DNA from: Calliopsis andreniformis
Taxonomy: Eukaryota > Arthropoda > Insecta > Hymenoptera > Andrenidae
Length of the DNA stretch: 64,000 bases
Assembly: GCF_051401765.1 (NCBI RefSeq)
Contig: NW_027480504.1
Span: 1,860,001 to 1,924,000 of the forward strand
Direction of reading: 5' to 3'
Made by a program: the position numbers and the translations under genes. The notes under the pieces were generated by a model. The model was given only the letters and a program-made list of their open reading frames with translations. It made no database searches and was not told the DNA's origin. Below are positions 1 through 13,000 of the stretch, in pieces. Within the stretch, counting starts at the first letter, position 1, and each line of letters starts with the position of its first letter.

Positions 1-283
1 TCAATCCTCAATAATCAATCTCCAATCCTACATCCTCAATCCCCAATCCTCAATCCTTAATCCTCAAACCTCAATCCTCTACCGTCAGTCCTCGACCTCA
101 ATCCTCAAACCTCAATCCTCAATCCTCAATATTCAATCATCAATACTGAATCTTCAATCCTCAATCCTCAATCCTCAATCCTCAATCCTCAATCCTCCAC
201 CCTCAATATTCAACACACAACCCCCAGCCATGAATCCTCAATACTCAACCATCAATCCTCAACTCTCAATACTCAACAGAATA

Positions 284-299
284 TCCTGAATTCTCAGGA
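284..299 (+). other. Recurring perfect hairpin TCCTGA-ATTC-TCAGGA (first of 34 intact copies)
   Basis: A 6-bp stem with a 4-base loop, containing an EcoRI site (GAATTC). Intact copies start at 284, 1128, 2910, 5811, 6646, 7490, 9744, 12625, 15488, 18349, 21236, 24110, 25336, 26201, 26842, 27455, 28019, 30917, 31355, 32422, 35634, 37569, 39924, 44484, 49051, 50959, 53386, 55818, 57643, 58081, 59155, 61594, 63419 and 63857. Broken copies: 6284, about 23504, about 24739, 42057, 46624, and two more degenerate ones near 9199 and 14518. It is preceded by AGAATA. Any function is unknown; it may be only a copied marker. Confidence 0.93.
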
Positions 300-1584
300 C
301 TCAATACTCAAACCTCAATCCTCAACCCTCAGCCCTCATCCTCCATCCTCAGTCCTCAATCCTAAGTCCTCAGTCCTCAAACCTCAATCCTCAACCCTCA
401 GCCCTCATCCTCCATCATCAATCCTCAATCCTCAATCCTCAATCTTCAATCCTCAGTACTCAATATTCAATCCCCAATCTTCAATCCTCAATCCTCAATC
501 CTCAATCCTCAATCCTCAATCCTCAACCCTCAATCTTCATTCCTCAAACCTCAATCCTCAACCCTCAGTCCTCATCCTCAATTCTCAATCCTCAATCCTC
601 AATCCTCAATCCTCAATCTTCAATCCTCAATAATCGATCTCCAATCCTAGATCCTCAATACACAATCATCAATCCTTAATTCTCAACCTTCAATCCTCAA
701 TCCCCAGTCTTCAATCTTCAACCCTCAATGCTCAATCCTCAATGCTCAATCCTCTGTCCTCAATCCTCAGTCCTCAATCCTCAATCCGCAACCCTCAATC
801 CTCATTCCTCAAACCTCAAACCTCAATATTCAATCATCAATACTCAATCTTCAATCCTCAATCCTCAATCCTCAATCCTCAATCCTCAACCCTCAATATT
901 CAACACACAACCCTCAGCCGTGAATCCTCAATACTCAACCATCAATCCTCAATTCTCAATACTCAATCCTCAATCGCCAATCCTCAATCCCCAATCCTCA
1001 ATCTTCAATCCTCAATCCTCAGTCCCCAAACCTCAATCCTGAATCTTCAATACTCAACCTTCAAGCCTCAATCCTCAGTCCTCAATACTCAACCATCAAT
1101 CCTCAATTCTCAATACTCAATAGAATATCCTGAATTCTCAGGACTCAATACTCAAACCTCAATCCTCAACCCTCAGCCCTCATCCTCCATCCTCAATCCT
1201 CTATCCTCAATACCCAATCCTCAATCTTCAGTCCTCAATCATCAATCCTCAATTCTCAATCCTCAATCCTCAATCCTCAGTCGTCAAACCTCAATCCCTG
1301 ACCCTCTGCCCTCATCCTCAACCCTCAGTCTTCAATCCTCAGTCCTCAGTCCTCAAACCTCAATCCTCAACCCTCAGACATCATCCTCAATACTCAATCC
1401 TCAATCCTCGATCCTCAATCTTCAATCCTCAATATCCAATCTTCAATACTCAACCCTCAATCCTCAATCCTCAATCCTCCGTCCTCAATCCTCAACCCTC
1501 AATCCTCAATGCTCAATCCTCAATACTCAACCCTCAATCCTCAATCCTCAATCCTTAAACTTCAATCCCCAATCCTCAATCCTC

Positions 1585-1690
1585 AATCCTCCGACCTGGA
1601 GCCTCAATCCTCAATATTCAATTGTCAATCCTCAAATCTCAAACCTCAATCCTCAATCCTCAATCCTCAATCCTCCGACCTGAAGCATCA
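1585..1690 (+). repeat. Paired CCGACCTGGAG / CCGACCTGAAG motif, 84 bases apart
   Basis: CCGACC at 1591 and 1675, 84 bases (12 heptamers) apart; the stretch after each (CAATTGTC or CAATTGCC, then AATCTCAAACC) is also similar. The pair therefore comes from a duplication of a 12-heptamer unit. The same pair with the same spacing is at 3373/3457 and in the other core units. Its second member is the breakpoint of the 5,776-base duplication. Confidence 0.88.
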
Positions 1691-2159
1691 ATCCTCAATA
1701 TTCAGTTGCCAATCCTCAAATCTCAAACCTCAATCCTCAATCCTCAATCCTCAACATTTAATGCTCAATCCTCGATCCTCAATCCTCAGTCATTAATTAT
1801 CAATCCTCAATATTCAATCCTCAATCCTCAGACCTCAAGCCTCAACACTCAATATTCAATTGTGAATCATAAACTCACAGTACTCAAACCTCACCCCTCA
1901 GTCCTCAATCCTCAGTCCTCAATCATCAACCATCAATCATCAATACTCAACCTTCAATCCTCATTACTCAATCCTCAACCCTTAAACGTCAACCCTCAGT
2001 ATTCAACGCTCAGTCATCAATCCTCAATCCTCAATCCTCAATCCTCAATCCTCGATCCTCAATCCTCAATTCTCAAGACTCAATCCTCAATCCTCAATCC
2101 TGAACCTTCAATCCTCACCCTTCAATACCCAATCCTCAATCCTCAAACATTAATTGTAA

Positions 2160-2260
2160 ATCCTCAATCCAATATCGCCAATACTCAGTTTTCATTAGTC
2201 AATCCACATTCTTCAGTCTTCAAATCCCAATCCTCAAACATAAATACTCAACACCCGATC
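2160..2260 (+). repeat. Q island: ATCGCCAATACTCAG segment (first of 24 copies)
   Basis: A ~100-base diverged segment with ATCGCCAATACTCAG, TTTTCATTAGTC, a CCACATTCTTCAGTC stretch and usually ACACCCGATCC. Starts: 2174, 4545, 5154, 10355, 11833, 16079, 17557, 19970, 20579, 21876, 29654, 34842, 36912, 38330, 41265, 43692, 45832, 48259, 50167, 52594, 55161, 56562, 60937 and 62338. A CAGTCTATAAATCC form (5154, 20579, 21876, 36912, 55161, 60937) marks a subfamily. The copies at 38330, 56562 and 62338 are cut off after the AAATCCC and join another block. Confidence 0.9.
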
Positions 2261-3590
2261 CTCAACCCTCAGTCCTCAATCTTCAATCTTCAACCCTCAA
2301 TCCTCAATCTTCAATCCCCAATACTCAATCCTCAATCTTCAATCCTCTATCCTCAATCCTCAATCATCAATCCTGTATACTCAATCCTCAATCCTCAATC
2401 CTCGATCCTCATTCCTCGATGCTCAATCCACTATCCTCAATACCCAATCCTCAATCCTCAATCGTCAATCCTCAAACATCAATCCTCAATCTTCAATCCC
2501 TAATACTCAATCTTCAATCCTCAATCCTCAGTGCTCAACCCTCAATCCTGAATCTTCAATACTCAACCTTCAAGCCTCAATCCTCAGTCCTCAATCCTCG
2601 ATCCTCAATATTCAATCATCAATACTCAATCTTCAATCCTCAATCCTCAATCCTCAATCCTCAATCCTCAACCCTCAATATTCAACACACAACCCTCAGC
2701 CATGAATCCTCAATACTCAACCATCAATCCTCAATTCTCAATACTCAATCCTCAATCGCCAATCCTCAATCCCCAATCCTCAATCTTCAATCCTCAATCC
2801 TCAGTCCTCAAACCTCAATCCTGAATCTTCAATACTCAACCTTCAAGCCTCAATCCTCAGTCCTCAATACTCAACCATCAATCCTCAATTCTCAATACTC
2901 AATAGAATATCCTGAATTCTCAGGACTCAATACTCAAACCTCAATCCTCAACCCTCAGGCCTCATCCTCCATCCTCAATCCTCTACCCTCAATACCCAAT
3001 CCTCAATCTTCAGACCTCAATCATCAGTCCTCAATTCTCAATCCTCAGTCCTCAATCCTCAGTCGTCAAACCTCAATCCCTGACCCTCTGCCCTCATCCT
3101 CAACCCTCAGTCTTCAATCCTCAGTCCTCAGTCCTCAAACCTCTACCCTCAACCCTCAGACATCATCCTCAATACTCAATCCTCAATGCTCGATCCTCAA
3201 TCTTCAATCCTCAATATTCAATCTTCAATCCTCAATCCTCAATCCTCAATCCTCAATCCTCCGTCCTCAATCCTCAACCCTCAATCCTCAATGCTCATTC
3301 CTCAATACTCAACCCTCAATCCTCAACCCTCAATCCTCAAACCTCAATCCCCAACCCTCAATCCTCAATCCTCCGACCTGGAGCCTCAATCCTCAATATT
3401 CAATTGTCAATCCTCAAATCTCAAACCTCAATCCTCAATCCTCAATCCTCAATCCTCCGACCTGAAGCATAAATCTTCAATATTCAATTGCCAATCCTCA
3501 AATCTCAAACCTCAATCCTCAACCCTCAGTCCTCAACCTACACTCCTCAATCGTCAATCCTCAATCGTCAATCCTCTCACCTCAACCATC

Positions 3591-3920
3591 AATCCTCAAC
3601 CCTTATTCCTCAATCCCCAATTATCAATTCTCAATTCTCAAGAGAAAAACCTCAATTCTCAGTTTTCAATACTCAATCCTCAATCCTCAATCCTCAATCC
3701 TCAATCCTCAGTCCTCAATCTTCAACCCTCAATCCTCAATACTCAACCCTCAGTAATCAATCCTCAATCCTCAATCCTCAATCCTCAATTCTCAATTCTC
3801 AAGTGAAAAACCTCAATTCTCAGTTTTCAATACTCAACACTCAATCTTCAATTTTCAAATCTCAGTCCAAAGACATCAATACTCATCACTATGTTTTCAA
3901 CACTCAGTCCTCAATCTTCA
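3591..3920 (+). repeat. T island: diverged A-run segment (first of 17 copies)
   Basis: The least repeat-like sequence in the window: AGAGAAAAAC, then 161 bases (23 heptamers) later AGTGAAAAAC, then a CATCACTATGTTTTCAAC or CATCACTCTGTTTTCAAC segment. AGAGAAAAAC starts at 3641, 10789, 13356, 16513, 19080, 28750, 33153, 33938, 36364 (changed to AGGAG), 40655, 42788, 45222, 47355, 49782, 51690, 54117 and 59893. The two CATCAC variants (with AAAGACATC or ACAGACATC upstream) define two subfamilies. Confidence 0.9.
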
Positions 3921-6110
3921 ATTATCAATCCCCAATCCTTAATCTTCAATCCTCAATCCTCAATCCTCAACCCTCAATCCTCAACCCTTCCATCCTCGAT
4001 CCTCAATCCTCAATCTTCAATCCTCAATACTCAATACTCTATCCTCAATCCTCAATCCTAAGTCCTCAAGCCTCAACCCTCAATATTCAGCTGCCAATCC
4101 TCAAATCTCAAACCTCAATCCTCAATCCTCAGTCCTCAATCCTCAATCCTCAACCGTCAAACCTCAATGGTCAATCCTCACACCTCAACAATCAATCCTC
4201 AGCCCTTAATCCTCATTCCCCAATCCTCAATTCTCAATTCTCAAGAGAAAAACATCAATTCTCAGTTATCAACACTCAATCGTCAATCTTCAATCTTCAA
4301 ATCTTAGTTCTCAAACATCAATCCTCAATACTCTCTCCTCAATCCTCAATCCTCAATCCTCAATCCTCATCCCTCAATACTTAACCAGCAATTTTCAATC
4401 CTCAATCCTCAATCCTCAATCCTCGATCCTCAATCCTCAATTCTCAATCCTCAATCCTCAATCCTCAATCCTGAACCTTCAATCCTCACCCTTCAATACC
4501 CAATCCTCAATCCTCAAACCTTAATTGTAAATCCTCAATCCAATATCGCCAATACTCAGTTTTCATTAGTCAATCCACATTCTTCAGTCTTCAAATCCCA
4601 ATCCTCAAACATAAATACTCAACACCCGATCCTCAACCCTCAGTCCTCAATCTTCAATCTTCAACCCTCAATCCTCAATCTTCAATCCCCAATACTCAAT
4701 CCTCAATCCTCCGACCTGGAGCCTCAATCCTCAATATTCAATTTTCAATCCTCAAATCTCAAACCTCAACCCTCAGTCCTCAATCCTCAATCCTCAATCG
4801 TCAAACCTCAATCCTCAATCCTCAATCCTCAATCCTCATCCCTCAATACTTAACCAGCAATTTTGAATCCTCAATCCTCAATCCTCAATCCTCGATCCTC
4901 AATCCTCAATTCTCAATTCTCAATCCTCTAACCTCGATCCTCAATCCACAATTCTCAATCATCAAACTTCAACCCTCGGTCATCAATCCTCAAACCGCAA
5001 TACTCTATCCTCAACCTTCGATCCTCAATCCTCGACCCTCTATCCTTAATTCTCAATCCTCAATCCTCAATCCTCAATGCTGAACCTTCAATCCTCACCC
5101 TTCAATACCCAATCCTCAATCCTCAAACCTTAATAGTAAATCCTCAATCCAATATCGCCAATACTCAGTTTTCATTAGTCAATCCACATTCTTCAGTCTA
5201 TAAATCCCAATCCTCAAACATAAATACTCAACACCCGATCCTCAACCCTCAGTCCTCAATCTTCAATCTTCAACCCTCAATCCTCAATCCTCAATCCCCA
5301 ATCTTCAATCCTCAATAATCAATCTCCAATCCTCAATCCTCAATCCTCAATCCTCAATCCCCAATCTTCAATCCTCAATAATCAATCTCCAATCCTAGAT
5401 CCTCAACCCTCAATCCTCAATCCTCAATCCTCAATCCTCATTCTTCAACCCTCAATACCCAATCCTCAATCATCAATCCTCTATCAACAATCCTTAATTC
5501 TCAATCCTCAATCCTCAGTCCTCAGCCGTCAAACCTCAATCCCCGAACCTCAGCCCTCATCCTCAATCCTCAGTCCTCAATCCTCAGTCCTCAGTCCTCA
5601 AACCTCAACCCTCAAACCTCAGACATCATCCTCAATCCTCAATCCTCAATGCTCAATCCTCAATCTTCAATTCTCAATACTCAATCTTCAATCCTCAATC
5701 GTCTGTCCTCAAACCTCATTTCTGAATCCTCAATACTCAACCTTCAATCCTCAATGCTCAGTCCTCAGTACTCAACCATCAATCCTCAATTCTCAATACT
5801 CAATAGAATATCCTGAATTCTCAGGATTCAATACTCAAACCTCAATCCTCAACCCTCAGCCCTCATCCTCCATCATCAATCCTCAATCCTCAATCCTCAT
5901 TCTTCAATCCTCAGTACTCAATATTCAATCCCCAATCCTCAATCCTAAATCCTCAATCCTCAATCCTCAATCCTCAATCCTCAACCCTCAATCCTCATTC
6001 CTCAAACCTCAATCCTCAACCCTCAGTTCTCATCCTCAATTCTCAATCCTCAATCCTCAATCCTCAATCCTCAATCCTCAACCCTCAGACATCATCCTCA
6101 ATCCTCAATC

Positions 6111-6430
6111 CTCAATCCTCAATCCTCAATCCTCAATCTTCAATCCCTAATACTCAATCTTCAATCCTCAATCCTCAGTCCCCAAACCTCAATCCTGAAT
6201 GTTCAATACTCATCCTTCAATCCTCAATCCTCAGTCCTCAATACTCAACCATCAATCCTCAATTCTCAATACTCAATAGAATATCCTGAATTCTCAGTAC
6301 TCAATACTCAAACCTCAATCCTCAACCCTCAGCCCTCATCCTCCATCCTCAATCCTCAATCTTCAATCCTCAATAATCAATCTCCAATCCTACATCCTCA
6401 ATCCCCAATCCTCAATCCTTAATCCTCAAA
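6111..6430 (+). repeat. Short linker block shared with 25.2 kb
   Basis: This stretch joins block B to the second copy of block A. It contains a rare CTGAATGTTCAATACTCATC variant (GAATG at 6197) that recurs at 25249, offset 19,052, with matching flanks into a CTACATCC variant. The hairpin here (6284) is broken in its 3' arm, which reads TCAGTA instead of TCAGGA. Confidence 0.75.
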
Positions 6431-8407
6431 CCTCAATCCTCTACCGTCAGTCCTCGACCTCAATCCTCAAACCTCAATCCTCAATCCTCAATATTCAATC
6501 ATCAATACTGAATCTTCAATCCTCAATCCTCAATCCTCAATCCTCAATCCTCAATCCTCCACCCTCAATATTCAACACACAACCCCCAGCCATGAATCCT
6601 CAATACTCAACCATCAATCCTCAACTCTCAATACTCAACAGAATATCCTGAATTCTCAGGACTCAATACTCAAACCTCAATCCTCAACCCTCAGCCCTCA
6701 TCCTCCATCCTCAGTCCTCAATCCTAAGTCCTCAGTCCTCAAACCTCAATCCTCAACCCTCAGCCCTCATCCTCCATCATCAATCCTCAATCCTCAATCC
6801 TCAATCTTCAATCCTCAGTACTCAATATTCAATCCCCAATCTTCAATCCTCAATCCTCAATCCTCAATCCTCAATCCTCAATCCTCAACCCTCAATCTTC
6901 ATTCCTCAAACCTCAATCCTCAACCCTCAGTCCTCATCCTCAATTCTCAATCCTCAATCCTCAATCCTCAATCCTCAATCTTCAATCCTCAATAATCGAT
7001 CTCCAATCCTAGATCCTCAATACACAATCATCAATCCTTAATTCTCAACCTTCAATCCTCAATCCCCAGTCTTCAATCTTCAACCCTCAATGCTCAATCC
7101 TCAATGCTCAATCCTCTGTCCTCAATCCTCAGTCCTCAATCCTCAATCCGCAACCCTCAATCCTCATTCCTCAAACCTCAAACCTCAATATTCAATCATC
7201 AATACTCAATCTTCAATCCTCAATCCTCAATCCTCAATCCTCAATCCTCAACCCTCAATATTCAACACACAACCCTCAGCCGTGAATCCTCAATACTCAA
7301 CCATCAATCCTCAATTCTCAATACTCAGTCCTCAATCGCCAATCCTCAATCCCCAATCCTCAATCTTCAATCCTCAATCCTCAGTCCCCAAACCTCAATC
7401 CTGAATCTTCAATACTCAACCTTCAAGCCTCAATCCTCAGTCCTCAATACTCAACCATCAATCCTCAATTCTCAATACTCAATAGAATATCCTGAATTCT
7501 CAGGACTCAATACTCAAACCTCAATCCTCAACCCTCAGCCCTCATCCTCCATCCTCAATCCTCTATCCTCAATACCCAATCCTCAATCTTCAGTCCTCAA
7601 TCATCAATCCTCAATTCTCAATCCTCAATCCTCAATCCTCAGTCGTCAAACCTCAATCCCTGACCCTCTGCCCTCATCCTCAACCCTCAGTCTTCAATCC
7701 TCAGTCCTCAGTCCTCAAACCTCAATCCTCAACCCTCAGACATCATCCTCAATACTCAATCCTCAATCCTCGATCCTCAATCTTCAATCCTCAATATCCA
7801 ATCTTCAATACTCAACCCTCAATCCTCAATCCTCAATCCTCCGTCCTCAATCCTCAACCCTCAATCCTCAATGCTCAATCCTCAATACTCAACCCTCAAT
7901 CCTCAATCCTCAATCCTTAAACTTCAATCCCCAATCCTCAATCCTCAATCCTCCGACCTGGAGCCTCAATCCTCAATATTCAATTGTCAATCCTCAAATC
8001 TCAAACCTCAATCCTCAATCCTCAATCCTCAATCCTCCGACCTGAAGCATCAATCCTCAATATTCAGTTGCCAATCCTCAAATCTCAAACCTCAATCCTC
8101 AATCCTCAATCCTCAACATTTAATGCTCAATCCTCGATCCTCAATCCTCAGTCATTAATTATCAATCCTCAATATTCAATCCTCAATCCTCAGACCTCAA
8201 GCCTCAACACTCAATATTCAATTGTGAATCATAAACTCACAGTACTCAAACCTCACCCCTCAGTCCTCAATCCTCAGTCCTCAATCATCAACCATCAATC
8301 ATCAATACTCAACCTTCAATCCTCATTACTCAATCCTCAACCCTTAAACGTCAACCCTCAGTATTCAACGCTCAGTCATCAATCCTCAATCCTCAATCCT
8401 CAATCCT
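6363..8407 (+). repeat. Higher-order block A, copy 2 (offset 6,362)
   Basis: Second copy of 1-2045. Hairpins at 6646 and 7490 lie exactly 6,362 bases after those at 284 and 1128. The offset stays constant across the two kilobases I followed, so no heptamer has been gained or lost since duplication. This argues for a recent copy or for conversion between the two. Confidence 0.9.
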
Positions 8408-8529
8408 TAATCCTCATTCTTCAATCCTCAATACCCAATCCTCGATCTTCAATCCTCAATCCTCAATCCTCAATTCTCAATCCTCAATCCTCAGTCCTCA
8501 GTCCTCAAACCTCAATCCTCAACCTCAGC

Positions 8530-9339
8530 CCTCATCCTCAAACCACAATCCTCAATCCTCAATCCTCAATCTTCAACCCTCAATACTCAACCTTCAATAA
8601 TCAATCCTCAATTCTCAATCCTCAATACTCAATCCTCAATCGTCAATCCTCAATCCCCAATCCTCAATCTTCAGTCCACAATCCTCAATCCTCAATCCTC
8701 AACCCTCAATCTTCTATACTCAATACTCTATCTTCAATCCTCAATCCTCAATCCTCAACCCTCAATCCTCAGTCCTCAAACCTCAATCCCGAATCCTCAA
8801 TCCTGAATCCTCAATCTTCAGCCCTCAGTCCTCAAAGATCAATTGTCAATCCTCAATCCTCAATAGAATATCCTCAATTCACAGTTTTCAATACTGAACC
8901 CCATTCTTCAATCTTCAAATCTCAATCCACAAACATCAATTCTCATCACTCAACCATCAACACCCAGTCCTCAATCTTCAATCCTCAATCCTCAATCCTC
9001 AATCTTCAATCCTCAAAACTCAATACTCAATCCTCAATTCTCAGTCCTCAATACTCAATCCTCTATCCTCAATCGTCAATCCACAATCCCCAATCCTCAA
9101 CCTTCAATCCTCAATCCTCAATCCTCACTCCTCAATCCTCAATATTCAACACACAACCCTCAACCATCAATCCTCTATTCTCAATACTCAATAGAATATC
9201 CTGAGTTCTCATGGTTCAATACTCAATCCACAAAATTCAATAATCAAATCTCAATCCTCAAACATCAATTCTCAACACTCAATCCTCAATACTCAGTCCT
9301 CTCTCTTCAATCCTCCATCCTCAATCCTCAACCCTCAAT
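8530..9339 (+). repeat. Higher-order block C, copy 1 (offset 5,319)
   Basis: Begins at a CTCATCCTCAAACCACAATC landmark and recurs at about 13849-14658. It includes a degenerate relative of the hairpin (TCCTGAGTTCTCATGG near 9199) which cannot form the 6-bp stem. Near 8730 this copy has CTCTATC where the partner has CTCAATC. Homology ends near 9339. Confidence 0.85.
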
Positions 9340-10060
9340 CTTCAATCCCTAATACTCAATCTTCTATCCTCAATGCTCAGTCCTCAAACCTCAATCCTGA
9401 ATCTTCAATACTCAACCTTCAAGCCTCAATCCTCTGTCCTCAATCCTCGATCCTCAATCTTCAATCCTCAATATCCAATCTTCAATCCTCAATCCTCAAT
9501 CCTCAATCCTCAAGCCTCAATTTTCAATCTTCAATCCTCAATCCTCAGAACTCAATCATCAATATTCAACCCTCAGTCCTCGTCCTCAATCCACAGCCCT
9601 CAATCGTCAATCCTCAATCTTCAATCATCAATATTCAATCCTCAATCCTCAATACTGAATCCTCAATACTCAACCTTCAATCCTCAATCTTCAGTCCTCA
9701 GTACTCAACCATCGATCCTAAATTCTCAGTACTCAATAGAATATCCTGAATTCTCAGGATTCAATACTCAAACCTCAATCCTCAACCCTCAGCCCTCATC
9801 CTCCATCATCAATCCTCAATCCTCAATCCTCAATCTTCAATCCTCAGTACTCAATATTCAATCCCCAATACTCAATCCTCAATCCTCAATCCCCAATCCT
9901 CAATCCTCAATCATCAACCCTCAATCCTCATTCCTCAAACCTCAATCCTCAACCCTCAGTCCTCATCCTCAATTCTCAATCCTCAATCCTCAATCCCCAA
10001 TCCTCAATCCTCAATCCTCAATCCTCAATCCTCAATCCTCAATCATCAACCCTCAATCCT
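9340..10060 (+). repeat. Mixed satellite stretch with hairpin at 9744
   Basis: Between blocks C and D. About 9650-9900 resembles about 26105-26360, sharing an ACTGAATCC variant and an ACCATCGATCC variant just before the hairpin. The right end contains three copies of a TTCCTCAAAC-anchored subunit at 9931, 10063 and 10111 (steps of 132 and 48 bases), showing short-range duplication. Confidence 0.7.
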
Positions 10061-13000
10061 CATTCCTCAAACCTCAATCCTCAACCCTCAGTCCTCATCC
10101 TCAATTCTCATTCCTCAAACCTCAATCCTCAACCCTCAGTCCTCATCCTCAATTCTCAATCCTCAATCCTCAATCCTCAATCCTCAATCTTCAATCCTCA
10201 ATATTCAATCCTCAATCCTCAATCCTCAATCCTCGATCCTCAATCCTCAATTCTCAATCCTCAATCCTCAATCCTCAATCCTGAACCTTCAATCCTCACC
10301 CTTCAATACCCAATCCTCAATCCTCAAACCTTAATTGTAAATCCTCAATCCAATATCGCCAATACTCAGTTTTCATTAGTCAATCCACATTCTTCAGTCT
10401 TCAAATCCCAATCCTCAAACATAAATACTCAACACCCGATCCTCAACCCTCAGTCCTCAATCTTCAATCTTCAACCCTCAATCCTCAATCTTCAATCCCC
10501 AATACTCAATCCTCAATCCTCCGACCTGGAGCCTCAATCCTTAATATTCAATTTTCAATCCTCAAATCTCAAACCTCAATCCTCAATCCTCAATCCTCAA
10601 TCCTCCGACCTGAAGCATCAATCCTCAATATTCAATTGCCAATCCTAAAATCTCAAACCTCAATCCTCAACCCTCAGTCCTCAACCTGCACTCCTCAATC
10701 GTCAATCCTCAAACGTCAATCCTCTCACCTCAACCATCAATCCTCAACCCTTAATCCTCAATCCCCAATTCTCAATTCTCAATTCTCAAGAGAAAAACCT
10801 CAATTCTCAGTTTTCAATACTCAATCCTCAATCCTCAATCCTCAATCCTCAATCCTCAGTCCTCAATCTTCAACCCTCAATCCTCAATACTCAACCCTCA
10901 GTAATCAATCCTCAATCCTCAATCCTCAATCCTCAATTCTCAATTCTCAAGTGAAAAACCTCAATTCTCAGTTTTCAATACTCAACACTCAATCTTCAAT
11001 TTTCAAATCTCAGTCCACAGACATCAATACTCATCACTCTGTTTTCAACACTCAGTCCTCAATCTTCAATCATCAATCCCCAATCCTTAATCTTCAATCC
11101 TCAATCCTCAATCCTCAACCCTCAATCCTCAACCCTTCTATCCTCGATCCTCAATCCTCAATCTTCAATACTCAATACTCAATACTCTATCCTCAATCCT
11201 CAATCCTAAGTCCTCAAGCCTCAACCCTTATTATTCAGCTGTCAATCCTCAAATCTCAAACCTCAAACCTCAACCCTCAGTCCTCAATCCTCAATCCTCA
11301 ATCGTCAAACCTCAATGGTCAATCCTCACACCTCAACAATCAATCCTCAGCACTTAATCCTCATTCCCCAATCCTCAATTCTCAATTCTCAAGAGAAAAA
11401 CCTCAATTCTCAGTTATCAACACTCAATCGTCAATCTTCAATCTTCAAATCTTAGTTCTCAAACATCAATCCTCAATACTCTCTCCTCAATCCTCAATCC
11501 TCAATCCTCAATCCTCATCCCTCAATACTTAACCAGCAATTTTGAATCCTCAATCCTCAATCCTCAATCCTCGATCCTCAATCCTCAATTCTCAATTCTC
11601 AATCCTCTAACCTCGATCCTCAATCCACAATTCTCAATCCTCAAACTTCAACCCTCGGTCATCAATCCTCAAACCGCAATACTCTATCCTCAACCTTCGA
11701 TCCTCAATCCTCGACCCTCTATCCTTAATTCTCAATCGTCAATCCTCAATCCTCAATGCTGAACCTTCAATCCTCACCCTTCAATACCCAATCCTCAATC
11801 CTCAAACATTAATTGTAAATCCTCAATCCAATATCGCCAATACTCAGTTTTCATTAGTCAATCCACATTCTTCAGTCTTCAAATCCCAATCCTCAAACAT
11901 AAATACTCAACACCCGATCCTCAACCCTCAGTCCTCAATCTTCAATCTTCAACCCTCAATCCTCAATCTTCAATCCCCAATACTCAATCCTCAATCTTCA
12001 ATCCTCTATCCTCAATCCTCAATCATCAATCCTGTATACTCAATCCTCAATCCTCAATCCTCGATCCTCATTCCTCGATGCTCAATCCACTATCCTCAAT
12101 ACCCAATCCTCAATTCTCAATCGTCAATCCTCAAACATCAATCCTCAATCTTCAATCCCTAATACTCAAACTTCAATCCTCAATCCTCAGTGCTCAACCC
12201 TCAATCCTGAATCTTCAATACTCAACCTTCAAGCCTCAATCCTCAGTCCTCAATCCTCGATCCTCAATCTTCAATCCTCAATATCCTATCTTCAATCCTC
12301 AATCCTCAATCCTCAATCCTCAATATTCAATCATCAATACTCAATCTTCAATCCTCAATCCTCAATCCTCAATCCTCAATCCTCAACCCTCAATATTCAA
12401 CACACAACCCTCAGCCATGAATCCTCAATACTCAACCATCAATCCTCAATTCTCAATACTCAATCCTCAATCGCCAATCCTCAATCCCCAATCCTCAATA
12501 TTCAATCCTCAATCCTCAGTCCTCAAACCTCAATCCTGAATCTTCAATACTCAACCTTCAAGCCTCAATCCTCAGTCCTCAATACTCAACCATCAATCCT
12601 CAATTCTCAATACTCAATAGAATATCCTGAATTCTCAGGACTCAATACTCAAACCTCAATCCTCAACCCTCAGGCCTCATCCTCCATCCTCAATCCTCTA
12701 TCCTCAATACCCAATCCTCAATCTTCAGACCTCAATCATCAGTCCTCAATTCTCAATCCTCAGTCCTCAATCCTCAGTCGTCAAACCTCAATCCCTGACC
12801 CTCTGCCCTCATCCTCAACCCTCAGTCTTCAATCCTCAGTCCTCAGTCCTCAAACCTCAACCCTCAACCCTCAGACATCATCCTCAATACTCAATCCTCA
12901 ATGCTCGATCCTCAATCTTCAATCCTCAATATTCAATCTTCAATCCTCAATCCTCAATCCTCAATCCTCAATACTCCGTCCTCAATCCTCAACCCTCAAT

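Larger units (their letters stand above)
1..2045 (+). repeat. Higher-order block A, copy 1 (offset 6,362)
   Basis: This block recurs at 6363-8407 with near-identical order of variant heptamers, including the GAATTC hairpins at 284 and 1128 and the CCGACC pair at 1591 and 1675. One visible difference is at about 966, where this copy has TCAATCC and the partner (about 7328) has TCAGTCC. Homology stops near 2045, where this copy runs into a CGATCC-containing stretch and the other into CTTAATCC. The window starts inside the block, so its left end is unknown. Part of it (about 1258-1918) also recurs at about 22265-22925, offset 21,007. Confidence 0.9.
2100..6110 (+). repeat. Higher-order block B (core-type), copy 1 (offset ~15.4 kb)
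   Basis: Carries the core landmark order: Q island at 2174, hairpin at 2910, CCGACC pair at 3373/3457, T island at 3641, then Q islands at 4545 and 5154 and a hairpin at 5811. The same order occurs at about 17485-21535. The offset is 15,383 at the left, 15,439 through the middle and 15,425 further right. Both steps (56 and 14) are whole multiples of 7, so the copies differ by gain or loss of complete heptamers. Confidence 0.85.

Noticed and set aside
284..299. Transcription terminator
   Set aside because: The hairpin stem is only 6 bp, is not followed by a T-run, and there is no gene upstream.
3636..3660. Ribosome binding site or promoter in the AGAGAAAAAC segment
   Set aside because: A purine run is present but has no start codon at a fitting distance and no gene follows; it recurs 17 times as part of a copied block.
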